A stretch of DNA of 64,000 nt from Porticoccus sp905181945 (GTDB lineage Bacteria; Pseudomonadota; Gammaproteobacteria; Pseudomonadales; Porticoccaceae): NCBI RefSeq assembly GCF_047729555.1, contig NZ_CP159825.1, positions 1,054,001 to 1,118,000 on the forward strand, in the 5' to 3' direction. Positions 1 through 9,337 of the stretch are shown piece after piece. Position 1 is the stretch's first letter, and each line of letters starts with the position of its first letter. The notes beneath the pieces were generated by a model, which was given only the letters and a program-made list of their open reading frames with translations, searched no databases and was not told the origin of the DNA. A program made the position numbers and the translations under genes.

Positions 1-182
1 TCAGTCAATACTGAGGCCCCTACATCAGTATAGGCTTGATCGTCATAGTGTGCCGCCATGCCAGCGCACGACTCTACAGCCACCTCATAACCAAGCTTAA
101 TTAATTTCAGGACAGAGGCCGGTGTTGCCGCTACTCTTTTTTCATCTGGAAATACTTCCTTAGGTACACCTAACTTCATCAT
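1..182 (-). CDS. pntA: NAD(P) transhydrogenase alpha subunit, N-terminal part (partial)
   Basis: Sixty codons of a gene that leaves the window at its left edge. The protein starts MMKLGVPKEVFPDEKRVAAT and continues with a segment reading LGYEVAVESCAG. This is the start of the alanine dehydrogenase/PntA N-terminal domain and reads closer to PntA than to alanine dehydrogenase. PntA is the NAD(H)-binding subunit of the membrane proton-translocating transhydrogenase, which makes NADPH. A strong Shine-Dalgarno (AAGGAGGG) lies 8 bases before the ATG at 182. A second ATG follows directly. The pntB partner would lie outside the window. Assignment to PntA over Ald is an inference from the short N-terminus. 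Confidence 0.8.
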   Translation of the reverse strand, partial: MMKLGVPKEVFPDEKRVAATPASVLKLIKLGYEVAVESCAGMAAHYDDQAYTDVGASVLT

Positions 183-317
183 CAATACTTCCCTCCTTAG
201 CACTATGTATCTAACCAGGCATGGCAACCATTATTTACGAATAAAGACTTAACACGATACTATCGCATCAGAGAAATTACTGCTATAACCGAACGTTATT
301 CTTCCTATACATAAATA

Positions 318-857
318 TTATTTTTTTGAAGACATTCCAAAATTATATGCTTCATCAAGAAATTCAATGGCTGGGGCAAAACCAGAACTCGCGGCTTTAG
401 TGAACCAAGATTTCCCTAAATCTTGATCTTTTTTAACACCAAGGCCATTAAAATAAAGCCCCCCTAAGCCATACATTGCTGCTGCATAGCCTTTATTGGC
501 GGCCATTTCATACCATTTAATCGCTTCAACATAATCTTGTTTAACTAAATATCCATTTTGATAAAACATCCCCAAATCAAACATTGCTCTTTGATGCCCC
601 CGATCCGCGGCTTTCTGGTAAAAATCTATGGCTTGTTTGCTATTTTTCTGTACACCCCAGCCGTCCTTATAAAGAAGAGCAATCCCATAGTAAGCCCTGG
701 GATCATCTTTTTCTGCAAAGGGAAGAAGCATTTTATACCCGACCTCAGGATTGCCATTTCTAATAATATCGTATGCTTCTTCAATGGAGGCACTATAAGA
801 GGCTGTCGCCCATAGAGCTAAAAAAATCAAACTAAAATAATGCAATACACTTTTCAT
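318..857 (-). CDS. Sel1-repeat (tetratricopeptide-like) secreted protein
   Basis: About 179 residues. An N-terminal hydrophobic signal peptide (MKSVLHYFSLIFLALWATAS) predicts export to the periplasm. It is followed by three or four Sel1-like repeats with the typical A..LG..Y..G.GV..D...A..WY..AA..G pattern, e.g. AMFDLGMFYQNGYLVKQDY and AMYGLGGLYFNGLGVKKD. Such solenoid repeats mediate protein-protein contacts; the partner is unknown. The ATG at 857 is preferred to an upstream frame-open start at 887, because AGGGA stands just before it and the signal peptide then begins at residue 1. It lies alone between pntA and the divergent rhlE, so context gives no pathway. Confidence 0.8.
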   Translation of the reverse strand: MKSVLHYFSLIFLALWATASYSASIEEAYDIIRNGNPEVGYKMLLPFAEKDDPRAYYGIALLYKDGWGVQKNSKQAIDFYQKAADRGHQRAMFDLGMFYQNGYLVKQDYVEAIKWYEMAANKGYAAAMYGLGGLYFNGLGVKKDQDLGKSWFTKAASSGFAPAIEFLDEAYNFGMSSKK

Positions 858-1107
858 TAAAATTCCCTGTTCTTGGCTAAGAGTCAATTAAATATGGCAA
901 TTTTTTACACGTAGAAAGAATTATCTTAATATCGATCCAAGAATACTACATTTTTCTTGTTGCTCACTTTCTAAGATAAAAGCATATACCTGCTCTTGTA
1001 TGTATAATAAATTTTTTGCAGGTTGCGCTCATAATAAAAATTCGATTTTTACAGTTGCAATCACCTAATTATTGCCATACCTTTTTTAAAGTATACGAGC
1101 ACATGCT

Positions 1108-2373
1108 ATGAGTTTTGCCAATTTTGGCCTATCTACAGAGATACTAAAAGCTTTAAAGGAAGAACAGCACTTTAGTCCAACCCCCATCCAGACCAAATCA
1201 ATCCCACTAATTTTGCAAGGCAAAGACATTATAGCTGCCGCACAAACTGGGACTGGAAAAACAGCTGGTTTTGTACTTCCAATGCTTGAACTGCTAACGA
1301 GGGGAGTAAAAGCAAAATCCAATCAAGCTAGATCACTTATACTGGCGCCCACAAGAGAATTAGCTATTCAGCTGGGAGAAAATGCGTCTCAATATGGCAG
1401 ATTCCTCTCTTTAAGAACAATCGTAGTTTATGGTGGGGTAAAAATAAACCCTCAGATGATGTCCCTTCGTAAAGGGGCTGATATTCTAATAGCAACTCCC
1501 GGAAGACTCATAGATCTATATAATAAAAATGCAGTCAAATTTCCACAGCTAGAAATACTAATTCTAGATGAAGCCGATCGCATGCTGGACCTCGGCTTTA
1601 CAAAGGATATATGCAAGATTTTCTCTCTACTACCAAATCATCGCCAGAATTTAATGTTTTCAGCCACATTTTCTGCTGATATTCGAAACCTTGCCGCCCA
1701 ATTGCTTAAAAATCCCATTGAAATATCAGTTTCTCCGGAAAATACAACGGCCACCAGTATCAAAGAATGGATTATTCCAGTAGACAAGAAACTTAAGCCT
1801 GACCTGCTAGTAGAGCTGATCTCTCTTTATGGCTGGACTCAGGTCCTTATTTTTACTAAAACAAAAAAAGGTGCGGATACACTTGCCTGTTTTCTCGATA
1901 CTAAAGGGCTAAAAGCTGCTGCAATTCATGGGGACAAAAACCAAGCCTCTAGGGTTAAAGCTCTATCCGACTTTAAGAATGGTATCACAGCCATACTTAT
2001 TGCTACAGATGTAGCCGCTCGAGGGCTGGACATTGAGAAACTTCAGCAAGTAGTTAATTTTGATCTACCTACTATTGCAGAAAACTACATCCATAGAATT
2101 GGTCGGACTGGAAGAGCGGGGCTGTCAGGGCAAGCTGTATCTTTGGTGAGTGCAGATGAGTTCATAGCACTACATGAGATTGAAGTGCTCATTAAAAGAG
2201 TATTACCTCGAAAAATAATCGATGGTTTTGAGCCCAATCACAATGTGCCCGACTCGGGATTAATAATAAAACCGAAAAAACTTAGCTCTTCAAAGAAGAT
2301 TTTAGGCCCCAAAAAAAATAAAGGGCTTGATCTCCAACCTAGAATACCGCAATCTTTTTCCAATAGACCCTAA
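1108..2373 (+). CDS. rhlE: DEAD-box ATP-dependent RNA helicase, RhlE type
   Basis: The 421-residue protein has all core superfamily 2 motifs in order: Q motif region FSPTPIQ (about 22-28), Walker A AQTGTGKT (45-52), PTRELA (81-86), DEAD (154-157), SAT (about 190) and HRIGRTGR (about 332). The C-terminus is a short basic, lysine-rich tail, as in RhlE/RhlB-type helicases rather than DeaD or DbpA, which carry a longer RNA-binding domain. Expected role is ATP-driven RNA remodelling in ribosome assembly or RNA decay in the cytoplasm. The gene is monocistronic and ends 10 bases from a convergent hydrolase gene. RhlE versus other small DEAD proteins rests on overall similarity only. Confidence 0.9.
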   Translation: MSFANFGLSTEILKALKEEQHFSPTPIQTKSIPLILQGKDIIAAAQTGTGKTAGFVLPMLELLTRGVKAKSNQARSLILAPTRELAIQLGENASQYGRFLSLRTIVVYGGVKINPQMMSLRKGADILIATPGRLIDLYNKNAVKFPQLEILILDEADRMLDLGFTKDICKIFSLLPNHRQNLMFSATFSADIRNLAAQLLKNPIEISVSPENTTATSIKEWIIPVDKKLKPDLLVELISLYGWTQVLIFTKTKKGADTLACFLDTKGLKAAAIHGDKNQASRVKALSDFKNGITAILIATDVAARGLDIEKLQQVVNFDLPTIAENYIHRIGRTGRAGLSGQAVSLVSADEFIALHEIEVLIKRVLPRKIIDGFEPNHNVPDSGLIIKPKKLSSSKKILGPKKNKGLDLQPRIPQSFSNRP

Positions 2374-2383
2374 TTATTTTTCG

Positions 2384-3436
2384 CTAAACGGGTGCTGCTA
2401 GCAGCTCTTCCAAGTGACGATCAATCTGCTCTATGTACAAAGGATCCATACCAAGTAATCCCAGGTGACCCCAGCTGGTCTCAATCACTCTAAACTCACT
2501 ATTTTCTACCATTTTTTGGTTATCTTCGCAGTCCTTGGGCGGAAAAAACATATCTGTATTAATGGGCATTACATACATTTTAGCAGTGATTCGGCCTAGT
2601 GCTTTTTCAAGATCTCCGCCTGTTATTCTGCTTACATCGCCTCGCTGCCATTTCCAAGCCAAGCACAACAAATTATTAGGGTCCATGGGTGCGAAATAAG
2701 CCTGAGTAAACCCCTCGCAGAATTCTTCAGGAGAAGAAAATCCAATATCACGCCATAATTCTTGTTTGAACATTTCAGTGCTATAACCCATCACAGACCA
2801 TAAATCTGCATGTCGGCGCAACCCCTCGCATACTGCGTTAGACTTTTTATAGAAACCATTCTCCCAAGCTGGGTCTGAAGTAATTGCTTCATTTAATGTT
2901 TTTGTAAACAAAAAATCATGTGATGTATTTTTAGCCGTTCCAGCAATAGCGGCAGCACGCTTGACCATCTCAGGATAGCGTACAGCCCACTCCCAAGTTT
3001 GCTGGGCACCCATAGAACCACCCACAATAAGAGCCAAGGAGTCTAAGTTAAACATCTCTGTAATTAATTTATGTTGGGCGCGAACATCATCCCCTATTTG
3101 CACTTTTGGAAACAATGCCATTCCATTCGGAGCTGGGATATTATGGGGCGATGTAGATAGCCCATTGCCAATTTGGTTCACTACAATAATGAAGTATTTA
3201 TCTGGATTAATAGCATGGTCCTTTCCCACATAAACTTGCTCGATAATCTTACTCGTGCCCGAGTACCAGGTGGTCATAAGAATTGCATTGCTTTTCTGAG
3301 GGTTTAATTTGCCAAAAGTAGTGAAGGCGAGTTGGCAATTTTTTATCATTCCGCCGTCTTCTAGCTTGAAATCACCGAGATTAAAAAGAGTGTATGGGCC
3401 ATGATTTTCTTGCGAATAATAGTCATTTTCTAGCAT
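2384..3436 (-). CDS. alpha/beta-hydrolase of the homoserine O-acetyltransferase (MetX)-like family
   Basis: A 350-residue cytoplasmic protein without signal peptide. The nucleophile elbow is GGSMGAQQ (Ser about 141). Later a segment INTDMFFPP offers the Asp and SWGHLGLLG the His, so the Ser-Asp-His triad is complete. The N-terminal part (FTTFGKLNP, NGLSTSPHNIPAP) is like MetX-family acyltransferases. Classical MetX has GGSLGGMQ at the elbow, so the substrate here may differ and true homoserine acetylation is not proven. GGAG lies 7 bases before the ATG. No methionine gene is adjacent. A generic esterase/acyltransferase annotation is equally compatible. Confidence 0.75.
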   Translation of the reverse strand: MLENDYYSQENHGPYTLFNLGDFKLEDGGMIKNCQLAFTTFGKLNPQKSNAILMTTWYSGTSKIIEQVYVGKDHAINPDKYFIIVVNQIGNGLSTSPHNIPAPNGMALFPKVQIGDDVRAQHKLITEMFNLDSLALIVGGSMGAQQTWEWAVRYPEMVKRAAAIAGTAKNTSHDFLFTKTLNEAITSDPAWENGFYKKSNAVCEGLRRHADLWSVMGYSTEMFKQELWRDIGFSSPEEFCEGFTQAYFAPMDPNNLLCLAWKWQRGDVSRITGGDLEKALGRITAKMYVMPINTDMFFPPKDCEDNQKMVENSEFRVIETSWGHLGLLGMDPLYIEQIDRHLEELLAAPV

Positions 3437-3548
3437 TTAAAATCTCCTTCTTCCAATATACAAAAACATACTGTATCAGCATCTAGCATCCTATCAAAAG
3501 ACTCAATATAAGAAATACTGAAAAAAAAAAGATATATAGAGTTTAAGC

Positions 3549-3584
3549 AAAAAAAACGGGCTCAAGAAATTAACCAAGAGCCCG
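3549..3584 (-). terminator. Rho-independent terminator after rpmE
   Basis: On the minus strand CGGGCTC pairs with GAGCCCG across a 14-base loop and is followed by a run of eight T. It lies 35 bases after the rpmE stop codon and would separate rpmE from the MetX-like gene downstream. Confidence 0.8.
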
Positions 3585-3618
3585 AATCATTTGCCTCAAG
3601 AGACAAGAATTAATAATA

Positions 3619-3834
3619 TTATTTCTTGGCAGACCGCCCAGCGAATCGCTTATTAAATCGATCAATACGTCCGCCTGTATCTGCAGTTTTTTGCTTGCCG
3701 GTATAAAAAGGGTGGCATAAAGAACACACATCAAGATGAATAGTAGTAGCCTTTGTTGAACCCACAGCTATAACATTGCCACAACTGCATGTTGCTGTCA
3801 TATTGCCATAATTTGGATGAATATCTGTTTTCAT
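3619..3834 (-). CDS. rpmE: 50S ribosomal protein L31, zinc-binding form
   Basis: The 71-residue protein begins MKTDIHPNYGNMTATCSCG and has the zinc ligands of the C+ form of L31: CSC near residues 16-18 and CSLC near 37-40, followed by HPFYTGKQK and a GGRIDRFNKRF block shared with E. coli L31. L31 bridges the two ribosomal subunits. The zinc-free paralogue that many bacteria keep for zinc starvation is not in this window. It is divergent from priA, as in Pseudomonas, and has its own promoter and terminator. Confidence 0.97.
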   Translation of the reverse strand: MKTDIHPNYGNMTATCSCGNVIAVGSTKATTIHLDVCSLCHPFYTGKQKTADTGGRIDRFNKRFAGRSAKK

Positions 3835-3918
3835 GTTTTCATTGCCTCAATGTCTTGCATACCGCCACCCAATCATCATACTGTTAGGCACCATATGTCT
3901 CTTTTTAACCGAAAAGGC

Positions 3919-3946
3919 ATACTACCAGAAACTACTGTGCATTCAA
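3919..3946 (-). promoter_or_regulatory. candidate sigma70 promoter of rpmE
   Basis: Minus strand: TTGAAT (3946-3941), 16-base spacer, TAGTAT (3924-3919), about 85 bases before the rpmE start in the rpmE/priA divergent gap. Sequence match only. Confidence 0.4.
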
Positions 3947-3969
3947 GGTTTTAAAGAAAATACTCGACA

Positions 3970-6210
3970 ATGATAAACCCTAACAACAAACAGACAGTCT
4001 ATCGCGTAGCTGTACCATCACCATTAAGGCGCTTGTTTGATTATCTTTCCCCAGTAGCACAAAACGAAGTGTCGGATAGCAAAATTCTGCGCGCCGGAAC
4101 AAGGGTTTTCGTTCCATTTGGGCATCGAAAAATCGTCGGTATTATCGTGATGATTGACAATACCAGCGACCTTCCTCTATCTCGACTTAAGCCTATTGCA
4201 TCTATAATTGATAATGAGCCTTTAATTCCTCAATATCTTTTTCGATTATACGTCTGGGCGGCTAACTATTATCAACACCCTATTGGAGATGCCCTTTTCC
4301 ATTCCTTCCCAGCTCTGCTAAGAAAAGGAGAGGATCTGCCTATTCAGACAATAAAGCACTGGCGCATAACAGAACAGGGACAAAATTTTTCCCTCGAGCA
4401 ACTCAGTAGAGCCCCGAGGCAGCAAGAAATTCTTGCTTTATTTCACCTTGAGGAAGTCATAAGCCAGAATGACCTTAGGCGGCGAAAAATTTCATTTCCT
4501 GCGTTAAAACAGCTAGCAGAGAAAGATTTAATCGCGCTGACCAATGTATCAGAAAAGGTCAGTACAGTGCATGGCAAGAATGATCTTCTCGCTGAGCAGC
4601 CCCTTGATCTTTATCTAGAGCAAAAAGCAGCCCTAAATAGCATTGACGTAACCAGCTTTAACCCCTACCTGCTATTTGGAGAAACTGGTAGCGGAAAGAC
4701 TGAGGTCTATCTTCAGGCTATTGAAAAAGTAGTTCGTTGCGGGAAACAAGCGTTAGTTCTGATCCCTGAAATTAACCTCACCCCACAAACTTTTGATCGT
4801 TTCAAACAACGCTTTAACTGCCGTATCGCTGTACTGCACTCTGGTCTAACCGACAGGGAGAAGGGTCTCGCATGGGATGCAGCACGCACAGGAAAAGCGT
4901 CTGTTGTTCTTGGTACACGATCAGCAATATTTACACCATTAAAATCACCTGGGCTATTAATTGTCGATGAAGAACATGACAGCTCATACAAACAACAGGA
5001 AGGTTATCGTTATTCCGCTAGAGATTTAGCTGTTATTCGCGCGCAAAAAGAATCTATTCCCTTGATTTTAGGTTCCGCCACACCATCTCTTGAATCTTTA
5101 TATAACTGTGAAAAAAACCGGTATACCAAGTTGGTATTATCCCGTCGTCCCGGCAAAGCTTCTGCTCCATGCTGGATCCCTGTCGATATTCGTAAGTCCA
5201 AATTAACTAACGGTTACTCACGAGAGTTGATTGAGGCTATAACTCAAGCACTGTCAGAAGGAGATCAGGTGTTGATTTTCTTAAATCGACGAGGATTTGC
5301 ACCAACCCTAACCTGCCATGAGTGCGGATGGATTTCTAATTGCTCCAGCTGTGAAGCAAGGCTAACAGTGCATCGAACACCTAATCGCTTAGTATGTCAT
5401 CACTGTGAGCGTATGAGCCCAATACCCTCAAAATGCCCCTTTTGCCACAGCTCACAGCTTGAGTGCATTGGCCAAGGCACTGAGCGCAGCGAAGACATAC
5501 TGAAAGCCTTGTTTCCAAATACACTAATCTTAAGAGTGGATCGCGATACCACTCGCAGAAAACTTGCCATGAAAGAAGTGCTGGCTCAAATCAATAAAGG
5601 AAATCCTTGTATATTGATAGGAACACAGATGCTGGCCAAAGGGCATCATTTTCCTAACGTCACATTAGTCGGAATTTTAGATGCTGATGGCGGACTCTTC
5701 AGTCCTGATTTCCGCGCACCAGAAAGAATGGGTCAGCTTATCACTCAGGTTGCTGGTCGCTCAGGGCGAGGCGAAAAATCTGGGATTGTTATACTACAAA
5801 GCCTTTATTGCGATCACCCCTTTATTTCATCCCTGATATCAAATGACTACGAAGGTTTTAGTGAAGAGATCCGCAAAGAGCGAAAACTTGCTCGGCTTCC
5901 ACCATACAGATACATGGCCATCATTAGGTCTGAGGCTACAAATAACGCGGCGGCAGTTGATTTTTTAAAATATTATAGGCAATGCGCAGAATCTCTACCC
6001 CCTAAAAATACAGAAGTTAACTACCTAGGGCCGTTGCCTGCAACAATGGAAAGGCGCAATGATCGCTTTCGACATATACTTAGTATCTATTGCGCAGACC
6101 GCGGGGAGCTCCAAGGGCTAATAAAAAGACTCTGCCTCAAGGTTGAAAATTCATCGCTGGCCAGGCGTGTTCGCTGGTCGGTAGACGTTGATCCCCAAGA
6201 CATAAGCTAA
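3970..6210 (+). CDS. priA: primosomal protein N' (replication restart helicase PriA)
   Basis: A 746-residue superfamily 2 helicase. The N-terminal 3'BD/winged-helix region is followed by Walker A GETGSGKT, Walker B DEEH, and a zinc-binding block with paired CxxC motifs (CHECGWISNCSSC, CHHC, CPFC) that binds two zinc ions. The C-terminal part has GTQMLAKGHHFPNV and the helicase motif VAGRSGRGEKSG. PriA recognises stalled forks and D-loops and reloads DnaB. Its length is normal for the family. It is divergent from rpmE and followed by a SPOR-domain gene, the Pseudomonas arrangement except that argS is absent between them. Confidence 0.97.
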   Translation: MINPNNKQTVYRVAVPSPLRRLFDYLSPVAQNEVSDSKILRAGTRVFVPFGHRKIVGIIVMIDNTSDLPLSRLKPIASIIDNEPLIPQYLFRLYVWAANYYQHPIGDALFHSFPALLRKGEDLPIQTIKHWRITEQGQNFSLEQLSRAPRQQEILALFHLEEVISQNDLRRRKISFPALKQLAEKDLIALTNVSEKVSTVHGKNDLLAEQPLDLYLEQKAALNSIDVTSFNPYLLFGETGSGKTEVYLQAIEKVVRCGKQALVLIPEINLTPQTFDRFKQRFNCRIAVLHSGLTDREKGLAWDAARTGKASVVLGTRSAIFTPLKSPGLLIVDEEHDSSYKQQEGYRYSARDLAVIRAQKESIPLILGSATPSLESLYNCEKNRYTKLVLSRRPGKASAPCWIPVDIRKSKLTNGYSRELIEAITQALSEGDQVLIFLNRRGFAPTLTCHECGWISNCSSCEARLTVHRTPNRLVCHHCERMSPIPSKCPFCHSSQLECIGQGTERSEDILKALFPNTLILRVDRDTTRRKLAMKEVLAQINKGNPCILIGTQMLAKGHHFPNVTLVGILDADGGLFSPDFRAPERMGQLITQVAGRSGRGEKSGIVILQSLYCDHPFISSLISNDYEGFSEEIRKERKLARLPPYRYMAIIRSEATNNAAAVDFLKYYRQCAESLPPKNTEVNYLGPLPATMERRNDRFRHILSIYCADRGELQGLIKRLCLKVENSSLARRVRWSVDVDPQDIS

Positions 6211-6305
6211 AGCAACCAATTAAAGCCTGAGAGAACATCAATCATAACTAGCCGAAAAACTAGCTTAGCAATACAATACGTTTATCCTAGGAGCGCATAA
6301 AGATC

Positions 6306-6884
6306 ATGACGAAAGATTATGCTGGGCAGCCACCAAAGGTTCGCTCCTCTTTAAGAGGGGCGAAAAAAAAATCAAACAATAAAGTTTGGTCACCTTGGCT
6401 TGTATTTCTTGCAGGGGTATTTCTTGGCGTTCTAATCATACCTTTATTTAAGCTATCAGAAATATCGAATGAGCGAAACCCAGCGCGCACTAATAACAAC
6501 TTGACCGATCTTTCTGGTGACAAACAGAGCAAGCCTCAATTTAACTTTTACACGTTATTAAAAGAAGCTGAGGTGATGGTTACGAAGACACCAAAAATAA
6601 CAACGTTTTCCAGCAAAGAAAACAATTCAAACGATATCTTTTTACTTCAAACAGGGTCTTTTAGAACTGAAGCAGAAGCAGACAATCTGCGTGCCCAACT
6701 TCTACTGCTCAACTTGAATACAGTAATAGAGAAAGTAATCTCTAACAAAAATGAAGCATGGCACCGCGTGATCGTTGGCCCATTCAGCAATCCATCAGCG
6801 CTGGCTGAAGCAAAAAAAATCTTAGCCGACCATAGAATTGAGTCGCTACTCCTTAAAAGGAAAAGTCAGCTTCCATCAAGATAG
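6306..6884 (+). CDS. SPOR-domain inner-membrane protein (FtsN-like)
   Basis: The 192-residue protein has a basic cytoplasmic head (residues 1-28, with RSSLRGAKKK), one transmembrane segment (about 30-50, WLVFLAGVFLGVLIIPLF), a polar linker, and a C-terminal SPOR domain (about 110-190) reading FLLQTGSFRTEAEADNLRAQ and RVIVGPFSN. SPOR domains bind denuded peptidoglycan glycans at division sites, so a role near the septum is likely. In Pseudomonas the gene at this position beside priA/argS is of the same type. True FtsN is usually longer, so a neutral name is used. Shine-Dalgarno AGGAG lies 12 bases before the ATG. Confidence 0.85.
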   Translation: MTKDYAGQPPKVRSSLRGAKKKSNNKVWSPWLVFLAGVFLGVLIIPLFKLSEISNERNPARTNNNLTDLSGDKQSKPQFNFYTLLKEAEVMVTKTPKITTFSSKENNSNDIFLLQTGSFRTEAEADNLRAQLLLLNLNTVIEKVISNKNEAWHRVIVGPFSNPSALAEAKKILADHRIESLLLKRKSQLPSR

Positions 6885-6964
6885 GCATGAGGGTATCCCG
6901 AAGAATATTCAAGCTAAATTCAGGGATAACAGATACCTAGTGCCTAAAATAAGATTTGGCGGGG

Positions 6965-7492
6965 TCATTTTTTATCCAATAATAAATATATAGCTCCTGT
7001 TCCTCCATGCTGGGGCTGGGCACTATGGAAAGCCAGTACTGAATCTATTTGTTTTAGCCAATAATTGGTCCAGCCTTTTAGCAAAGCTGGCCTCTCCCTC
7101 CCTTCTCCACGGCCATGAACAATAATTGCGACACGGGCACCATCAAGTATGCACTCATGTATAAATCTTGAAATTTGAAACTGAGCTTGCATAACAGTCA
7201 TCTGATGAAGATCGATTTTTGAATCAATAGGGAGCTTGCCCTGACGTAAATTTTTAAAAATTTTGTCCTCCAGGCCTTCCTGTCTATAGCTTAGGATATC
7301 TCTTGGTCTTATCTGGCCTGTCAATTCTATTGGCTCTAAAGTATGAGCTGAAAGAGTGTTTTGAGCAGCGTCCCTGCGATTAGCTATGCCAGGAATCTGG
7401 TCTTTTCTTTTATGCAAATAAACCCTATTCGCCTGCAAGGGCTTCACATCAGCCATCTGCTGCTGAAAAGATTCTGAATCGTCTTTTTTCAT
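6965..7492 (-). CDS. Smr/MutS2-family domain protein
   Basis: About 175 residues. The C-terminal half is a Smr domain: it starts with the DLHQMTV element, continues with A..Q...FI.E, and contains VHGRGEGRERPALLKGWTNYWL, the H-G-x-G motif linked to endonuclease activity. The N-terminal half is polar with QTRxx-like linkers, as in proteobacterial YdaL/SmrA proteins. Expected to be a cytoplasmic nucleic-acid nuclease; its physiological target is unknown. The ATG at 7492 has AAGGAG 11 bases upstream; an in-frame TTG at 7531 is less likely. It converges with the SPOR gene. Confidence 0.85.
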   Translation of the reverse strand: MKKDDSESFQQQMADVKPLQANRVYLHKRKDQIPGIANRRDAAQNTLSAHTLEPIELTGQIRPRDILSYRQEGLEDKIFKNLRQGKLPIDSKIDLHQMTVMQAQFQISRFIHECILDGARVAIIVHGRGEGRERPALLKGWTNYWLKQIDSVLAFHSAQPQHGGTGAIYLLLDKK

Positions 7493-7738
7493 AAATGATG
7501 GTTCTCCTTTTGCTATAGCTGTGTAAATCAAAAATTTATCTCAACTATTAACACTGACAACCTACTAAAATTCCAATTTAATATTACTCATGTCGATCAA
7601 AAATATAATCCAAGATCTATACAAATCAATTGAATCCAATTGGCAACCAAGTGCCAAAAAATACAACAACTGATAACAAGATTGCTGACAAATCTTGGTC
7701 TTTAGGCGAATCAGCCAGCTATTGATACAATCTTAAGT

Positions 7739-8578
7739 CTATTTAGTCCGGGTTAATTTTTGGTTCATTTCTCTGGATGGTTCATTCTCATCTGGGGATC
7801 CAACAATTTTTGCCGGCACTCCTGCTATCGTTGTATGGGGAGGAACCGAATCTAGCACAAGGCTGCCTGCACCTACTTTTACTCCTTTCCCAATTTCAAT
7901 ATCTCCTAATATTGTTGCTCCTGCAGCAAGCATTACTCCAGTGCGAATTTTAGGATGTCGATCCACGGCCCCTATGCCGGTACCCCCCAGTGTCACAGAA
8001 TGTAGCATAGAAACATTATCATCTATGACGGCTGTCTCACCTACAACCAAACTTGTAGCGTGATCAATCATGACCCCACCACCAATTTTTGCGCCAGGAT
8101 GAATATCTACAGAAAAAATTTCTGAAGCCTTATTCTGCAAAGACAATGCTAAATATTTTCTATTTTTTCCCCACAACCAACTGCTAACACGATAGATTTG
8201 TAGAGCGTGAAATCCTTTAAAATAAAGCAAAGGAAGACAGTATTGATGGCAAGCAGGGTCTCTCTCTACGTAGGCAGAAAGATCCATTCTGATGTATTTT
8301 CTTATAGAATCATCAGCCTTGAATGCCTCTCTAGCAAGCGTCCTGATACTATCCGCGGACATGGTTTCGCTCTTTAATTGTTCTGCTAAAACCCAAGAAA
8401 GTGCATCTTCCAAAGAGCTATGAGCAAGTATTGCATTTTGCAAAAAATTACACAGCAAAGGCTCTGCACGTGCATGTTCATCAACTTCACTATAAATTAA
8501 AGCCCACAACGAATCCTCGATCGCAGCAGCCGAGCGACCTCCAATAGCAGACCTCTTATTACCTTTGTACTGACTCAT
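7739..8578 (-). CDS. cysE: serine O-acetyltransferase
   Basis: The 279-residue protein is the long, enterobacterial-type CysE. It has an N-terminal helical domain (LWALIYSEVDEHARAEPLL) and a C-terminal left-handed beta-helix of hexapeptide repeats, with FSVDIHPGAKIGGGVMIDHA containing the active-site His-Asp region and ATILGDIEIGKGVKVGAGS. It makes O-acetylserine from serine and acetyl-CoA, the first committed step of cysteine synthesis. The C-terminal tail after GVPAKIVG, where feedback inhibition by cysteine acts in E. coli CysE, is present. Only 3 bases separate it from the upstream peptidase gene, so the two are probably cotranscribed. Confidence 0.95.
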   Translation of the reverse strand: MSQYKGNKRSAIGGRSAAAIEDSLWALIYSEVDEHARAEPLLCNFLQNAILAHSSLEDALSWVLAEQLKSETMSADSIRTLAREAFKADDSIRKYIRMDLSAYVERDPACHQYCLPLLYFKGFHALQIYRVSSWLWGKNRKYLALSLQNKASEIFSVDIHPGAKIGGGVMIDHATSLVVGETAVIDDNVSMLHSVTLGGTGIGAVDRHPKIRTGVMLAAGATILGDIEIGKGVKVGAGSLVLDSVPPHTTIAGVPAKIVGSPDENEPSREMNQKLTRTK

Positions 8579-8581
8579 ATT

Positions 8582-9265
8582 TCAGCCATTTATTCTGTTT
8601 GGATTCTCAATAAACTTCAGAAATATTTCATCGAGATACTCAATTACAGCATCACCTAAAGCTAGCGCATTAACATCTATTGTTGAGCGTACATATGATA
8701 GATCTAATATTTCTTCGAATCTTTTAGCCAAAGGGGCATAAGTTAAATGCCAAGGCTCCCTTGCTACCCCCCCACGATCAACAGAATACGGCATTTCAAA
8801 ACCAAAATCTTTTGAATACTGACGCAGCCAGCAGGATAAACCGTAAAACGGGGCCCCTGGATCGTATTCTGAGGCAATTAATTTAAGCTGGTAGTCTGCT
8901 GGAACTGCAGCAGCATCCCATATATCCATATCAGTACCCCAGTGATGTCGAGAACAACCGGGTAGCGCAGACCAACGCAAAATAGCAAAAATTCGCTGCT
9001 TGTCGGTCAGTGAGCTTACATCTAAAGGATGACTCAGGTCATCTAGCAATATTCTCTTTCCTGAGGCTTTTTCATTCCAGATCAGTAATTGACGCTCATA
9101 TGAGCGGAATCCACTAATTATCTGCAGATCAAACCCGTGGATCGCTGCTGCTGCTTTTAATTCAGAAAAAGGAGTCACAACTTCTGCATGCAACAAACAT
9201 GAGTTATTTACAGCAACCAAATGCGCCTGCTTTTTTCCACTCATAGTATCCGTTGTTATTTCCAT
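8582..9265 (-). CDS. D-alanyl-D-alanine/LD-carboxypeptidase of the VanY (M15B) family, no signal peptide
   Basis: The 227-residue protein has the M15B zinc-peptidase signature: SGFRSYERQLLIWN, then SRHHWGTDMDIWD (zinc ligands His and Asp), and near the C-terminus REPWHLTYAP, which supplies the catalytic Glu and third ligand His. These enzymes trim the terminal D-Ala from muropeptides. No hydrophobic signal or lipobox is visible in the first 40 residues, so it may act in the cytoplasm on recycled peptides rather than in the periplasm; this is inference. It is the first gene of a tight pair with cysE. Confidence 0.85.
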   Translation of the reverse strand: MEITTDTMSGKKQAHLVAVNNSCLLHAEVVTPFSELKAAAAIHGFDLQIISGFRSYERQLLIWNEKASGKRILLDDLSHPLDVSSLTDKQRIFAILRWSALPGCSRHHWGTDMDIWDAAAVPADYQLKLIASEYDPGAPFYGLSCWLRQYSKDFGFEMPYSVDRGGVAREPWHLTYAPLAKRFEEILDLSYVRSTIDVNALALGDAVIEYLDEIFLKFIENPNRING

Positions 9266-9337
9266 GCATGTCTCTCTGAAATTAACACTTTATTTGATGT
9301 AAGCCATCAATATAGAACTAAAAATTCAAACTATAAA

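Noticed and set aside
6885..6964. Inverted repeat GGTATCCC/GGGATAAC between the SPOR and Smr genes
   Set aside because: Stem of only about six pairs with a long loop and no T-run; insufficient for a terminator call.
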